From Bacteroidota bacterium (GTDB taxonomy: Bacteria; Bacteroidota; Bacteroidia; Chitinophagales; Chitinophagaceae), in the NCBI GenBank assembly GCA_029558715.1, contig JAKQEA010000052.1, positions 62,001 through 126,000 of the forward strand: a stretch of DNA of 64,000 nucleotides, written 5' to 3'. Each line of letters starts with the position of its first letter. The stretch's first letter is position 1. Of this stretch, positions 9,625 through 18,487 are shown piece after piece. The position numbers and the translations under genes are program-made. The notes below the pieces were generated by a model. The model made no database searches. It was not told where the DNA came from and worked only from the letters and a program-made list of their open reading frames with translations.

Positions 9625-11895
9625 TTATTTTACTTTTAGCAGACTTGCATTTATAGCTACCACCACTGTACTCACACTCATCAATACTGCCCCGGCAGCA
9701 GGACTTAACAATATTCCCATTTTATACAACACACCCGCCGCCAATGGCAAAGCCACCACATTGTAACCGGTGGCCCAAATTAAATTCTGAATCATCTTCC
9801 TGTAAGTGGCTTTGCCAAACTGAATCAATGAAACTACATCCTTCGGATTGCTGTTAACCAGTACAATCCCGGCTGTTTCGGCGGCGATATCAGAACCTGA
9901 ACCAACAGCAATGCCCACATTGGCCTGGGCCAAGGCAGGAGCGTCATTTACTCCGTCACCTGTCATAGCAACATATTCGCCTTTATCTTGCAACTCTTTT
10001 ATTTTCTCTAATTTCTGGTGCGGTAATACTTCGGCGAAAAAACTGCTCATGCCCAATTTTCCAGCAACAGTCTCCGCCACTTTTTTATTATCACCTGTTA
10101 ATAAAACAGATTTTATATTATCGCCATGAAGCGTTTTAATAGCTTCTGCTGATTCCGGCCTGATTGCATCAGATAAAGCAATATAACCGGCAAGTTTATT
10201 GTTAACTAAGACAAATACGACAGTCTCAGTATCATCGGCCTTGAAATCATCAGGAAACGAAATATTTTTTTCCCTAAGGTAGCCGGGACTTACCACTTTA
10301 ATATCGTTACCATCAACTGTTGCTTCAATTCCTTTACCCGTTATGGCATTGAAGTTAGTGGCAGAAGAAAACGTTAGCGATAAGTCTTTTGCTTTTTGAA
10401 TAATCCCGGTTGCGATTGGATGTTCAGAATTTTGTTCCAGTGCAGCCGCATATTTCAATAATTCATTTTCAGAAAGCCCTTCTGTTAATGAAATAATTTT
10501 TGACACTTCAAACTTTCCAACAGTTAGCGTGCCCGTTTTATCAAATACCAGTGTGGTTATTTTTCTTGCATTTTCAAAAGCTGTTCTGTTTTTAATTAAC
10601 AGTCCATGCTTTGCAGACAATGCGGTTGATTTGGCAACAACCAAGGGCACTGCTAACCCTAAAGCATGAGGACAACAAATAACGATGACGGTTACCATCC
10701 GCTCAATAGAAAAAGCCAAATCCTTTCCGGATAAATACCATAAAAGAAAAGTAGTGATGCCAGCAACAATAGCGATCAGCGTCAGCCATCGGGCTGCTCT
10801 GTCTGCAATTAGCTGCGTCTTTGACTTTGATTTTTGTGCTTCCTGTACCAGTTTTATAACCTGTGATAAGTAAGAATCCTTTGCCCCATGTGCAACAGCT
10901 ACTTTTATGGCGCCATTACCATTAATAGAACCGGCAATTACTTTATCGCCTTTTGTTTTTTCTACCGGTTTTGATTCACCGGTAAGCATGGATTCATTCA
11001 GGTAACTTTCTCCATCTACTATTATCCCGTCGGCTGCAACTTTTTCTCCGGGTTTAATAAGGATTATATCTTTCTCCTTTAATGTTTCTGTTTTTACATC
11101 CGTCACCTGTTCACCCTGTACCAGGTGAGCATCGTCCGGCATCAGTTGTACCAATAGTTCCAGTTCTCTGGATGCACCGGCTACTGACTTCATTTCTATC
11201 CAATGTCCCAATAGCATAATAACAATAAGTGTTGCCAGTTCCCAAAAGAAATCCATACCCTTTAACCCAAATACTGTTGCCACACTGTAGATGTATGCCA
11301 CAGAAATGGCAAACCCAATTAACGTCATCATGCCGGGATTTTTTGCACGTATCTCACCAACGAACCCTTTTAAAAACGGCCATCCGCCGTAAAAGAAGAC
11401 AACGGATGACAATGCAAGCAACACATACTTTGAACCGGGAAAACTGAAATGAATATTCAACCAGTGTTGTATCATTTCTGATAACAGCATAATAGGTATA
11501 GTGAGAATTAGTACCACAAAAAATCTTTTTTTGAAATCGGCAATGCCCGATGTGTGAGCTTCATGTCCACCATGTTTTCCCGGCTTTTTCAAAGGGAATA
11601 AGGTCATTCCGCATAAAGGACATTTACCCCGCCCATCCTGAACAATTTGCGGGTGCATGGGACAGGTGTATTTGGTAAATCCCTGTTGTGTTATATTGAT
11701 ATTTACAATAGGTGCAGGTTGCCGCACATGGCCTTCCGGCTTTTCTGTTTTATGTTCTGTATGGTGATGATGTGAGTGGCTGTTATCTGATACCCCTTTT
11801 ACAGGAATAAGTTTCATTCTGCATTTTGGACAATCACCCGGTTTATCCTGAACGATTTCAGGGTGCATCGGACAAGTATATAGCTGCTGTTCCAT
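9625..11895 (-). CDS. CopB-like (CPH-type) copper/silver P1B ATPase with two heavy-metal-binding domains
   Basis: This roughly 756-residue inner-membrane pump exports copper or silver. The N-terminus has two short treble-clef-like domains, each YTCPMHPxI...CPxCxMxL (about residues 6-31 and 78-103), separated by a His-rich linker (SHSHHHHTEHK). The catalytic core has TGES, CCPHAL with C408-P409-H410 as the membrane metal site, DKTGTLT (D452) and GDGVND. CPH rather than CPC marks the CopB subgroup (P1B-3), linked to Cu(II)/Cu(I) or Ag. I chose ATG 11893-11895 because it leads straight into the first metal domain and leaves 7 nt after the DUF2911 stop. A start at 11928 would overlap that gene by 26 nt. 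Confidence 0.92.
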   Translation of the reverse strand: MEQQLYTCPMHPEIVQDKPGDCPKCRMKLIPVKGVSDNSHSHHHHTEHKTEKPEGHVRQPAPIVNINITQQGFTKYTCPMHPQIVQDGRGKCPLCGMTLFPLKKPGKHGGHEAHTSGIADFKKRFFVVLILTIPIMLLSEMIQHWLNIHFSFPGSKYVLLALSSVVFFYGGWPFLKGFVGEIRAKNPGMMTLIGFAISVAYIYSVATVFGLKGMDFFWELATLIVIMLLGHWIEMKSVAGASRELELLVQLMPDDAHLVQGEQVTDVKTETLKEKDIILIKPGEKVAADGIIVDGESYLNESMLTGESKPVEKTKGDKVIAGSINGNGAIKVAVAHGAKDSYLSQVIKLVQEAQKSKSKTQLIADRAARWLTLIAIVAGITTFLLWYLSGKDLAFSIERMVTVIVICCPHALGLAVPLVVAKSTALSAKHGLLIKNRTAFENARKITTLVFDKTGTLTVGKFEVSKIISLTEGLSENELLKYAAALEQNSEHPIATGIIQKAKDLSLTFSSATNFNAITGKGIEATVDGNDIKVVSPGYLREKNISFPDDFKADDTETVVFVLVNNKLAGYIALSDAIRPESAEAIKTLHGDNIKSVLLTGDNKKVAETVAGKLGMSSFFAEVLPHQKLEKIKELQDKGEYVAMTGDGVNDAPALAQANVGIAVGSGSDIAAETAGIVLVNSNPKDVVSLIQFGKATYRKMIQNLIWATGYNVVALPLAAGVLYKMGILLSPAAGAVLMSVSTVVVAINASLLKVK

Positions 11896-11902
11896 AAACT
11901 GA

Positions 11903-12472
11903 TTATTTAATGACGAAAGGGAGTTCAATTTTTATCTTCTCCCATGCTACCGATATTTTTCCCTTATTGTTGCTATTCGCATCTATAAAATATTGCAGCC
12001 TTTCCGTATGTGCATTTTTCTCAGGTTTTACTTTTAGTCTTATCACATCCTCTTTTTCGTCGTATTCAGTTGCCAGATGCTGCTTCCATTGTTTGTTTAT
12101 AATAATAGTCCATTCATTTTTTCCCGGTATGGTAAAGAGAGCATATTTACCTGCCGGTATTTCCTTGCCATTAACGATAAATGTTTTGGGTATTTCAAGT
12201 GTGGTGGCATCATGTGCGCCGGTTACCCATACTTCATCGTAAGGAACAAGACCGCCCCAGATGATTCTTTTACGAACACCGGGTGAATGGTAATTGATTT
12301 TTATACTATCACCGGCTACGATGGCATACGCCATAGATTTGATACTTTTCTTAGTAGTATCTTTTACCAGGTTTGGATTATAGCATACTTCCTCTGTTTT
12401 TTGTGCTATCGTTTTGCCAAAGAATAGAAAAGAGACTACTGTAAGAATTGTGATTACAAAATATTTACTCAT
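11903..12472 (-). CDS. DUF2911 family secreted protein
   Basis: This 189-residue protein has a signal peptide (residues 1 to about 23, ending GKTIAQ) and then a single DUF2911-type beta domain. Features are INYHSPGVRKRxIWGGLVPYDEVW near the middle and IPAGKYALFTIPGKNEWTIIIN after it. The family is widespread in Bacteroidota and has no established reaction; the protein is probably periplasmic. Here it lies inside the copper operon between a methyltransferase and the CopB-like ATPase, with 6 and 7 nt gaps. That placement suggests co-expression with metal detoxification, but no metal ligands stand out. Confidence 0.85.
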   Translation of the reverse strand: MSKYFVITILTVVSFLFFGKTIAQKTEEVCYNPNLVKDTTKKSIKSMAYAIVAGDSIKINYHSPGVRKRIIWGGLVPYDEVWVTGAHDATTLEIPKTFIVNGKEIPAGKYALFTIPGKNEWTIIINKQWKQHLATEYDEKEDVIRLKVKPEKNAHTERLQYFIDANSNNKGKISVAWEKIKIELPFVIK

Positions 12473-12478
12473 ATTGGT

Positions 12479-13129
12479 TTATTGTTTTGTTGCATTAATT
12501 ATCTGAACCTCTCCAAAAATTGTTTTGAATTTCTTCCTGATGGCAGCATTCTTAAACCCGACTTCATGCATCAATAAAGGCATCAAACCTTTTGCATTGG
12601 CACTTGTTGGTTTATATCCATCTAAGCCACGAATAGTATTAAATAGTAATCGCTGTAGCCATGATTCCGAACGTCCAAAATCAGCTATGAAAAGTTGTCC
12701 GCCATTTTGGGTAACTCTGAATAACTCTGCAAGGATTTTTTGTTTCACCGAAGTTTCTAAATGATGAAACACCAGGCAGGATAGTATGCGGTCAAAACTG
12801 CCATCATCAAATGGAAGTGTTTCACCATTATAGCCGGTTAACTTAATATCAAGTTTCTTTTGTTTGATTTTTTCCGTTGCTTTATTCAGTATGGCTTTAT
12901 CAATATCTATTCCGGTTATGTTAATTCCAGGACGATGTTCTTTCGCCATGATAGTAAGTGTTGCAGTGCCACAACCAAAATCTAAAACAGAAGTTTTGTC
13001 TGTTAAATAGGAAATATTAATTAAGGATTGTTTTATGCTTGCTTCAGGCATTGTAATCCCCACCAAAAAATCATACATGGGTGTGAGCCACCTGAAACGT
13101 AACGCTGAAACAAACTTTACTTCTGACAT
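12479..13129 (-). CDS. Class I SAM-dependent methyltransferase in the copper operon
   Basis: This 216-residue cytoplasmic enzyme has a UbiE/Methyltransf_11-like fold. The SAM-binding motif I is VLDFGCGTATLT (about 48-59), an acidic residue ends the second strand (GIDID), and the post-motif FDRILSCLVFHHL follows. No substrate domain is visible, so the acceptor is unknown. It sits between an RND adaptor (12 nt upstream) and the DUF2911 gene (6 nt downstream). Similar enzymes occur near arsenic and copper clusters, and a metalloid or quinone substrate is conceivable. It lacks the Cys set expected for an ArsM arsenite methyltransferase, so that assignment is not supported. Confidence 0.82.
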   Translation of the reverse strand: MSEVKFVSALRFRWLTPMYDFLVGITMPEASIKQSLINISYLTDKTSVLDFGCGTATLTIMAKEHRPGINITGIDIDKAILNKATEKIKQKKLDIKLTGYNGETLPFDDGSFDRILSCLVFHHLETSVKQKILAELFRVTQNGGQLFIADFGRSESWLQRLLFNTIRGLDGYKPTSANAKGLMPLLMHEVGFKNAAIRKKFKTIFGEVQIINATKQ

Positions 13130-13141
13130 GACATTCGTTAT

Positions 13142-14338
13142 TTAATGATTATGCCCGGCCATCGGGTCGGCTCCTTTTTTAAATACATATTCGCTGTGCA
13201 GTAAATAAGCCCCTGTAAGTACTACCACATCACCAGACTTTAATCCTGATTTAATTTCAATCCGGTCATCACTTTCCAAGCCTGTTTGAACCATCACACT
13301 TTTAAATGTATTCTTCCCGGTTTGAATCCAGACTGTTGCTCCTTTCCCATCTCTTATTACTGCATCAATGGGAAGTGTGAGTGATTGCCGTTGCGGACTT
13401 TTCAATAACACATACGCAGGCATGCCGGGCTTTAACTGGTTGCCCGGATTAGGGATTGAAACCCGGATAAGATTTATTCTTGTGTCGGGATTGATTTCGG
13501 GATTAACAAATTCAATGCGGCCTTTGATTTCCTTATTGTCAAAATCAGGGAGCTGAACAATGGCTGCACTGTTCCTGTTCAGTTCCGCCAATTGAGAAGT
13601 ATAAACCTGTGCCTCCGCCCATAAAGTTGACAGGTCGGCAAGCTTTACAATGGTTCCGCCTTCCATTACATAATCTCCTTCTCTGATGTCTAATTGTGTA
13701 ACATATCCGCCTGCTGCGCTGTAAAAAGTGGTAATGGGTGTTGCTTTTTTTGTTGTTGCCAGTTCGTTTATCTGTGTTTCACTTAAACCCCAAAGGAGCA
13801 GTTTGTTTTTTGCACTCTGAATTAGCTGGTCAAAGTCTATGACGGTTTCGGTGGTAAATGTTTTCTTTTTATCCAGTGCAAGAAGATACTCCTGTTTGGC
13901 ATTGTTCAGTTCTTCACTGTACAAGTCATAAATGGGCAAATCTTTCCTAACATAGTCACCCAAATTTTTGTAGTACAGCCTTTCAATCCTGCCCATTATT
14001 CTTGAACTTACTGAAGTAGCTTTCATCTGGTCGAAATTCAATGTAGCGGTCAATACTAACTGGTCGCCGATAGTGCCGTTACGGATAGTATCAGTTTGTA
14101 TATTCCCCAATTGTATTTGCTGTTCGCTCAACTGCAATTCATCTTTGCTCTCACCATTCTTTTTTTTCACCGGTGTTAAATCCATTTTACAAATAGGGCA
14201 TTTGCCCGGCTTATACTCCACTACCTGCGGGTCCATCGAGCAGGTATAATAAGTATCCGGGTCTTTAGGTATTTCCGTTTTGTTTTTGCAGGAAATAAAA
14301 AAGAGAAGGGCTATTGTTATTATTATGGTATATCGCAT
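13142..14338 (-). CDS. CusB-like RND adaptor with one heavy-metal-binding domain (lipoprotein)
   Basis: This 398-residue periplasmic adaptor begins with a lipoprotein signal (FFISC, about 13-17). A metal domain follows directly (YTCSMDPQVV...CPICKMDL, about 30-55), with Asp replacing the usual His of CPMHP. Barrel-sandwich, helical-hairpin (about 125-205) and beta-barrel parts follow, and the tail is His-rich (MAGHNH). It would bridge the split CusA permease and TolC. Two adaptor genes stand in tandem here (this one and 14341-15708) with a 2 nt gap, so the pump may use a mixed adaptor ring. A gene duplication followed by divergence is likely. Confidence 0.88.
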   Translation of the reverse strand: MRYTIIITIALLFFISCKNKTEIPKDPDTYYTCSMDPQVVEYKPGKCPICKMDLTPVKKKNGESKDELQLSEQQIQLGNIQTDTIRNGTIGDQLVLTATLNFDQMKATSVSSRIMGRIERLYYKNLGDYVRKDLPIYDLYSEELNNAKQEYLLALDKKKTFTTETVIDFDQLIQSAKNKLLLWGLSETQINELATTKKATPITTFYSAAGGYVTQLDIREGDYVMEGGTIVKLADLSTLWAEAQVYTSQLAELNRNSAAIVQLPDFDNKEIKGRIEFVNPEINPDTRINLIRVSIPNPGNQLKPGMPAYVLLKSPQRQSLTLPIDAVIRDGKGATVWIQTGKNTFKSVMVQTGLESDDRIEIKSGLKSGDVVVLTGAYLLHSEYVFKKGADPMAGHNH

Positions 14339-14340
14339 AA

Positions 14341-15708
14341 TCAGTTTTTTATTTTGATGAAACTCTCACTGTCCATTAAATATTGGGCATTAGCAGCAAC
14401 AGAATCTGTTACCGTCAATCCACTTAAAATTTGAATGTGTTTTTCATGAATGATACCCGTATAAATTTTTACCGCCTTAAACCCTCCATCTGTTTTACCA
14501 AACACTACTTTATCCATTCCTAAAGAAAGTACGGCCTCTTTTGGCAACCAGTATGCATCCTTGGTATTTCCAAAAATGGTTGCCTTAACCTGGCTTCCGA
14601 TTGGAATTTTCAGGCTGCTGTTATTAAAGTAAACTCTTGCAGTAAGCGTTTTACTCTCGTTTCGGTAAAATGGTTCAATAAAATCAATACTTGCCCTGAA
14701 GTCTTTACCTGGGGCCGTTTCCGGAACAACTCTTACGGTATTACCAATTTTTACCAGTGATTGATTATCTCCATAAATATTGAGAATAGCCCAGGCCCTG
14801 TCGGGATTAAAGACAGTGAAAACAGATTGCCCTTTCTGAATATACATTCCTTCTTTTAACGAAAGCTCTTCCGTTATTAGTGAAATATCTTTCATAATTC
14901 CTGCAGATGTGTTCATTGTGCCACCATTTGCCGCTTCATGAATATGACCACTGTAATTACTGTAAACCGCAATGGTTAAAGATGGCGTGCCTGATTGAAT
15001 AACTTGTTGCAGCTGTTCATTACTCATGCCAAGCAGCAATAGTTTTTCTTTTGCCGCCTGGATGAAGGTTTTATTTTCTGCATCGTTCTTTAACAGAAAT
15101 AATAAATTCTGTTGTGCAGTTAGTAATTCAGGACTGTAAATATCGAGTATCTTTTGTCCTTTGTTTATTTTCTGGTAACGGTATCGGACATATAGCTTTT
15201 CAATTCTGCCGGAAACTCTTGCCGAAATACTTCCCACCTGTCTTGTATCATAAGCAATATTTCCTAACGCTTCAATTTCTATTTGCTCACCTCTTTTCTC
15301 AACTGTTGTTACAGGAATTGATGATATTACAAATTCGTTAGTGGGTTTCAGCAATGATTCCAATTCAACATCAACTACTTGCTTGCTGCCGGTTTCTTTT
15401 TTCACCAAATCCATTCCGCAGATTGGACATGTGCCAGGTTTATCCCTAATAATTTCAGGGTGCATCGGACAAGTGTATTCTGCTTTATCAGTTTCATGCT
15501 TATCCTGCTCCATCTTTACTAATTCCATTCCGCACTTAGGACATTTACCCGGCTTATCACTGAATACAGAATCTTCCGGCATGGGGCAGGTGTACATTTC
15601 TTTTGTCGTTTCTGCGTTATGTGCTGCATGAGGGTCTTCGTTATTATTATTGCAGGCTACAGCTGCAATCAACAGCATTAAACAACTTATAAAAAATAAT
15701 TTCTTCAT
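14341..15708 (-). CDS. CusB-like RND adaptor with two heavy-metal-binding domains (lipoprotein)
   Basis: This 455-residue adaptor starts with a lipoprotein signal ([10 protein letters not shown], Cys about 19). Two metal domains follow: [10 protein letters not shown]...CPKCGMEL (about 38-64) and [10 protein letters not shown]...CPICGMDL (about 77-102). The rest is the CusB core with the barrel-sandwich entry ([16 protein letters not shown]), a hairpin (about 195-250) and a beta-barrel. The two domains may receive copper from periplasmic chaperones such as the 153-residue protein at 22362 and pass it to the permease. It follows the multicopper oxidase by 12 nt and precedes the second adaptor by 2 nt. 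Confidence 0.88.
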   Translation of the reverse strand: MKKLFFISCLMLLIAAVACNNNNEDPHAAHNAETTKEMYTCPMPEDSVFSDKPGKCPKCGMELVKMEQDKHETDKAEYTCPMHPEIIRDKPGTCPICGMDLVKKETGSKQVVDVELESLLKPTNEFVISSIPVTTVEKRGEQIEIEALGNIAYDTRQVGSISARVSGRIEKLYVRYRYQKINKGQKILDIYSPELLTAQQNLLFLLKNDAENKTFIQAAKEKLLLLGMSNEQLQQVIQSGTPSLTIAVYSNYSGHIHEAANGGTMNTSAGIMKDISLITEELSLKEGMYIQKGQSVFTVFNPDRAWAILNIYGDNQSLVKIGNTVRVVPETAPGKDFRASIDFIEPFYRNESKTLTARVYFNNSSLKIPIGSQVKATIFGNTKDAYWLPKEAVLSLGMDKVVFGKTDGGFKAVKIYTGIIHEKHIQILSGLTVTDSVAANAQYLMDSESFIKIKN

Positions 15709-15720
15709 TGTATTTTTTGA

Positions 15721-17223
15721 TTAGCTCAATAGATATTGCAACATCATGCCATCATCTTCATGTTCCAGGTTGTGGCAATGGAAAACAAATTTTCCAGTAT
15801 TGTTTTCAAATGGAACAATCACACTCACCGTTTCACCGGGCATTACGAGTACCGTATCCTTCCATGCACCTTCTGAAGCAATCAACCTGCCACGACCGCC
15901 GGTACGTTGCATCACCTGGAAGAATACCCCATGCAGGTGCATTGGATGCGGCTCATCGCCATTGCTGTTATCAAACACCCATATCTCATTTGTATTTGCA
16001 GCAACTGTTTCATCAATACGGCTGCTGTCAAATAATTTTCCATTAATACGATGACGCATCTGCATTCCATCATTCATTGGCACCCCATGATGCTCCATTG
16101 CGTTTGAAATTTCAAAGGTTCTTGTCTTAACAGCAGATGAAGCCGGAACAGTTGATACATTGGAAAGGGTTGCCGCAACAGTAAATGAATCAGTAACACT
16201 GGCCGTTACTTTAAATTTCATGATTTGAAATTGCTGTTTACCCTGCGCCTCACCACCGTTAGGAAATTCTTTGCTTAATAAAAATATTTCTGTACCAATA
16301 GCATTTCCGGCAAAGTTTACCAGTACATCCAGACGTTCCCCGGGAGCAATCAAAATTTCCTTTACTGAAGATGGGTTCTTCAATAAGCCTCCGTCATTCC
16401 CGATTATTATCAGATCTGCATTATTACTCAGTGCCAGGTTATACACTCTTGCATTAGAGCCATTCAAGATTCGAAGGCGATAATAACGGGTGGAGACCCC
16501 TATATATGGCGAATAAACACCATTCACTAAAATAGATTCCCCCATGTACCCAGCCATTACTTCCTCCATTGATGGATTATAAGTGATGTCATTTGAAGAA
16601 ATACGTTTATCCTGTATTACTAATGGAAGTTCAAACTGACCGGATGGAAGATTAAGTGCCGCTTCTTCGGCATCATTAATGATGAACAGACCGGCTAATC
16701 CCTGGAACACCTGCTTACCAGTCATCTGATGCGGATGCGGGTGATACCAGCTTAAACCTGCTCGCTGGTTTACGGTAAACTGGTAGCGGAATGTTCCTCC
16801 TGCATTTGCAAGCTGGTCTGGATGTCCATCCATAAGAGCGGGGATTTTTAACCCATGCCAATGAATATTAGTATGCTCAGATAAATTATTCTGTAATAAA
16901 ATATTTACTGCATCGCCTTTATTTATCCTGAATGAAGGACCTAATAAACTATTGGGCTGATAACCCAATACAGGAATATTTGTTCCTTTCAGATTAGCGG
17001 TGGTTGACTGTGCTGTAAGCGTATGATTTACTCCTGCCAGCGATGCAAAAGAAAGCAATTTTGAAAAATCTCCTTCAGAGACCATTACCGGTTCCGTCAT
17101 CAAACCTCTGTGATGTTCTTTTTTACATCCTGAGCAACTGGCAAGAAAACCAGTAACTGTTCCACCGGTGATAACGGTTCCGGCGCTAAGCCCGGACATC
17201 TTTAGAAAACTTCTTCTTTTCAT
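15721..17223 (-). CDS. Tat-exported multicopper oxidase (CueO/CumA-like)
   Basis: This 500-residue periplasmic oxidase probably converts Cu(I) to less toxic Cu(II) while reducing oxygen. The start at 17221-17223 gives MKRRSFLK, a twin-arginine signal, and leaves 10 nt after the TolC stop; a start at 17259 would overlap. The signal region also has a Cys-rich stretch (LASCSGCKK), so lipid attachment is possible. All four copper motifs are present: HWHG (121-124), WYHPHPH (159-165), HPMHLHG (426-432) and HCHNLEHEDDGMM (482-494), giving T1 ligands H426, C483, H488 and probably M493. There is no long Met-rich insert of the E. coli CueO kind. Confidence 0.92.
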   Translation of the reverse strand: MKRRSFLKMSGLSAGTVITGGTVTGFLASCSGCKKEHHRGLMTEPVMVSEGDFSKLLSFASLAGVNHTLTAQSTTANLKGTNIPVLGYQPNSLLGPSFRINKGDAVNILLQNNLSEHTNIHWHGLKIPALMDGHPDQLANAGGTFRYQFTVNQRAGLSWYHPHPHQMTGKQVFQGLAGLFIINDAEEAALNLPSGQFELPLVIQDKRISSNDITYNPSMEEVMAGYMGESILVNGVYSPYIGVSTRYYRLRILNGSNARVYNLALSNNADLIIIGNDGGLLKNPSSVKEILIAPGERLDVLVNFAGNAIGTEIFLLSKEFPNGGEAQGKQQFQIMKFKVTASVTDSFTVAATLSNVSTVPASSAVKTRTFEISNAMEHHGVPMNDGMQMRHRINGKLFDSSRIDETVAANTNEIWVFDNSNGDEPHPMHLHGVFFQVMQRTGGRGRLIASEGAWKDTVLVMPGETVSVIVPFENNTGKFVFHCHNLEHEDDGMMLQYLLS

Positions 17224-17233
17224 AAAACGGGTT

Positions 17234-18487
17234 TTATTTTTTTTCAATAATTCTTTCAATTGTTACCTGCAAACGCAGCGACTGGTTCAGCAATTCTACG
17301 TATTCAAGCTGTTTCATATTCAACCTTTCCCAGGCATCATAGAGCATAAATAATTCCTCCGTGTTTTGCTCGTAACCCAATTGCATTGTTTTGTAATTAT
17401 TTCTCAGTGCAGGAATTATATTTTCTTCATAGAGTTTAATTTGTTTTTTCTTTAACTCTAATTCATTGCGCATACCATAGGCCATGCCACTATATTCGTT
17501 CACCATCATTTCTTTTTGCGATTGAATAGCATAACTTTTCCATTTCAGGCTTTCGATATTCGCCTTATTCATTTTGGATGACCATTTCGCCATTGGAATC
17601 CTCACCATACCCATGATTGTATATTGCAAAGGCTGACCGCCAAAACCAAACATATTGTCATAACGAATACCGAATTGTGGTTTGAGTGCAGCTCTTTCTG
17701 TTTCCTGTTTCAGCCTGGTAAGACTCATTTCCTGGTCAAGCGATTTTAAATCGCTTCGGTTACTGTAAAAAAGTGTACTGTCGAATATGATGCCGGAATA
17801 ATCATTTAACTGGTAAGTACTGTCAATATCAAAATCAATCATAGCATTTCTTCCCATCAGTGCATTAAGCCGTATTCTTTTTTCACGAATGTCATTCTCA
17901 AACATCAACTGCATATTCTTTACATCACCCAATGCAGCTTTTGCTTTATAATAAGCACTGATTTTTTCCAACCCGTTTTTATAGCGTATCTCAGCATTCT
18001 TAATCATGAAATCAAGAATCTTTTCATTCTCTGCCAGTATTACCAATTTCTTTTTCAGAATTATCCATTCGTAGTAAAACTGTTTAGCATCATTGATTAG
18101 TTCATTCAGCGTGGCATTCTTCTTTTCTTTTTCCACGGACGACATGGCTTTCATGTAGCGTTCATCAGCATCCAGTTTTTTCCTGTTTGGAAACATCTGC
18201 TCACCGGAAACCATAATGGAACCCATACCCGGAATATCACCTTCCCTGTGCCAGAGCCTTACATCATACGGTGTCATAAACTGGCCGATGCCAACCTGCG
18301 GAGGCATCCAGCTTCTTGCACCTTTAGCCGCTTCATCCATTGAGCGGATTTCATTGTCATACATCTTCACTACCGGATGCGATGCTTTGGTGCTGTCAAT
18401 AACAGCATCCAGCGTCATTGTTTGCGAACGGCTGCTGAAACCAACAGTTAATGCAAACAGTGTCGGAAATAGTTTATTCTTTAACAT
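17234..18487 (-). CDS. TolC-family outer-membrane efflux protein (CusC-like)
   Basis: This 417-residue protein has a signal peptide (ending about SSRSQT, residues 18-23) and long amphipathic helices typical of outer-membrane factor channels. Two repeats of coiled-coil helices lie at about 100-200 and 330-410. It would form the exit duct for the copper RND pump. Its start overlaps the stop of the CusA C-terminal half by 14 nt, which implies translational coupling. Family members usually have 420-480 residues, so it is slightly short. The divalent-metal pump in this window instead has its channel fused to CzcA, so this free TolC probably serves the CusA system. Confidence 0.85.
   Translation of the reverse strand: MLKNKLFPTLFALTVGFSSRSQTMTLDAVIDSTKASHPVVKMYDNEIRSMDEAAKGARSWMPPQVGIGQFMTPYDVRLWHREGDIPGMGSIMVSGEQMFPNRKKLDADERYMKAMSSVEKEKKNATLNELINDAKQFYYEWIILKKKLVILAENEKILDFMIKNAEIRYKNGLEKISAYYKAKAALGDVKNMQLMFENDIREKRIRLNALMGRNAMIDFDIDSTYQLNDYSGIIFDSTLFYSNRSDLKSLDQEMSLTRLKQETERAALKPQFGIRYDNMFGFGGQPLQYTIMGMVRIPMAKWSSKMNKANIESLKWKSYAIQSQKEMMVNEYSGMAYGMRNELELKKKQIKLYEENIIPALRNNYKTMQLGYEQNTEELFMLYDAWERLNMKQLEYVELLNQSLRLQVTIERIIEKK

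Noticed and set aside
12479-13129. Methyltransferase as ArsM (arsenite methylation)
   Set aside because: The conserved Cys set of ArsM is missing and no arsenic genes are nearby.
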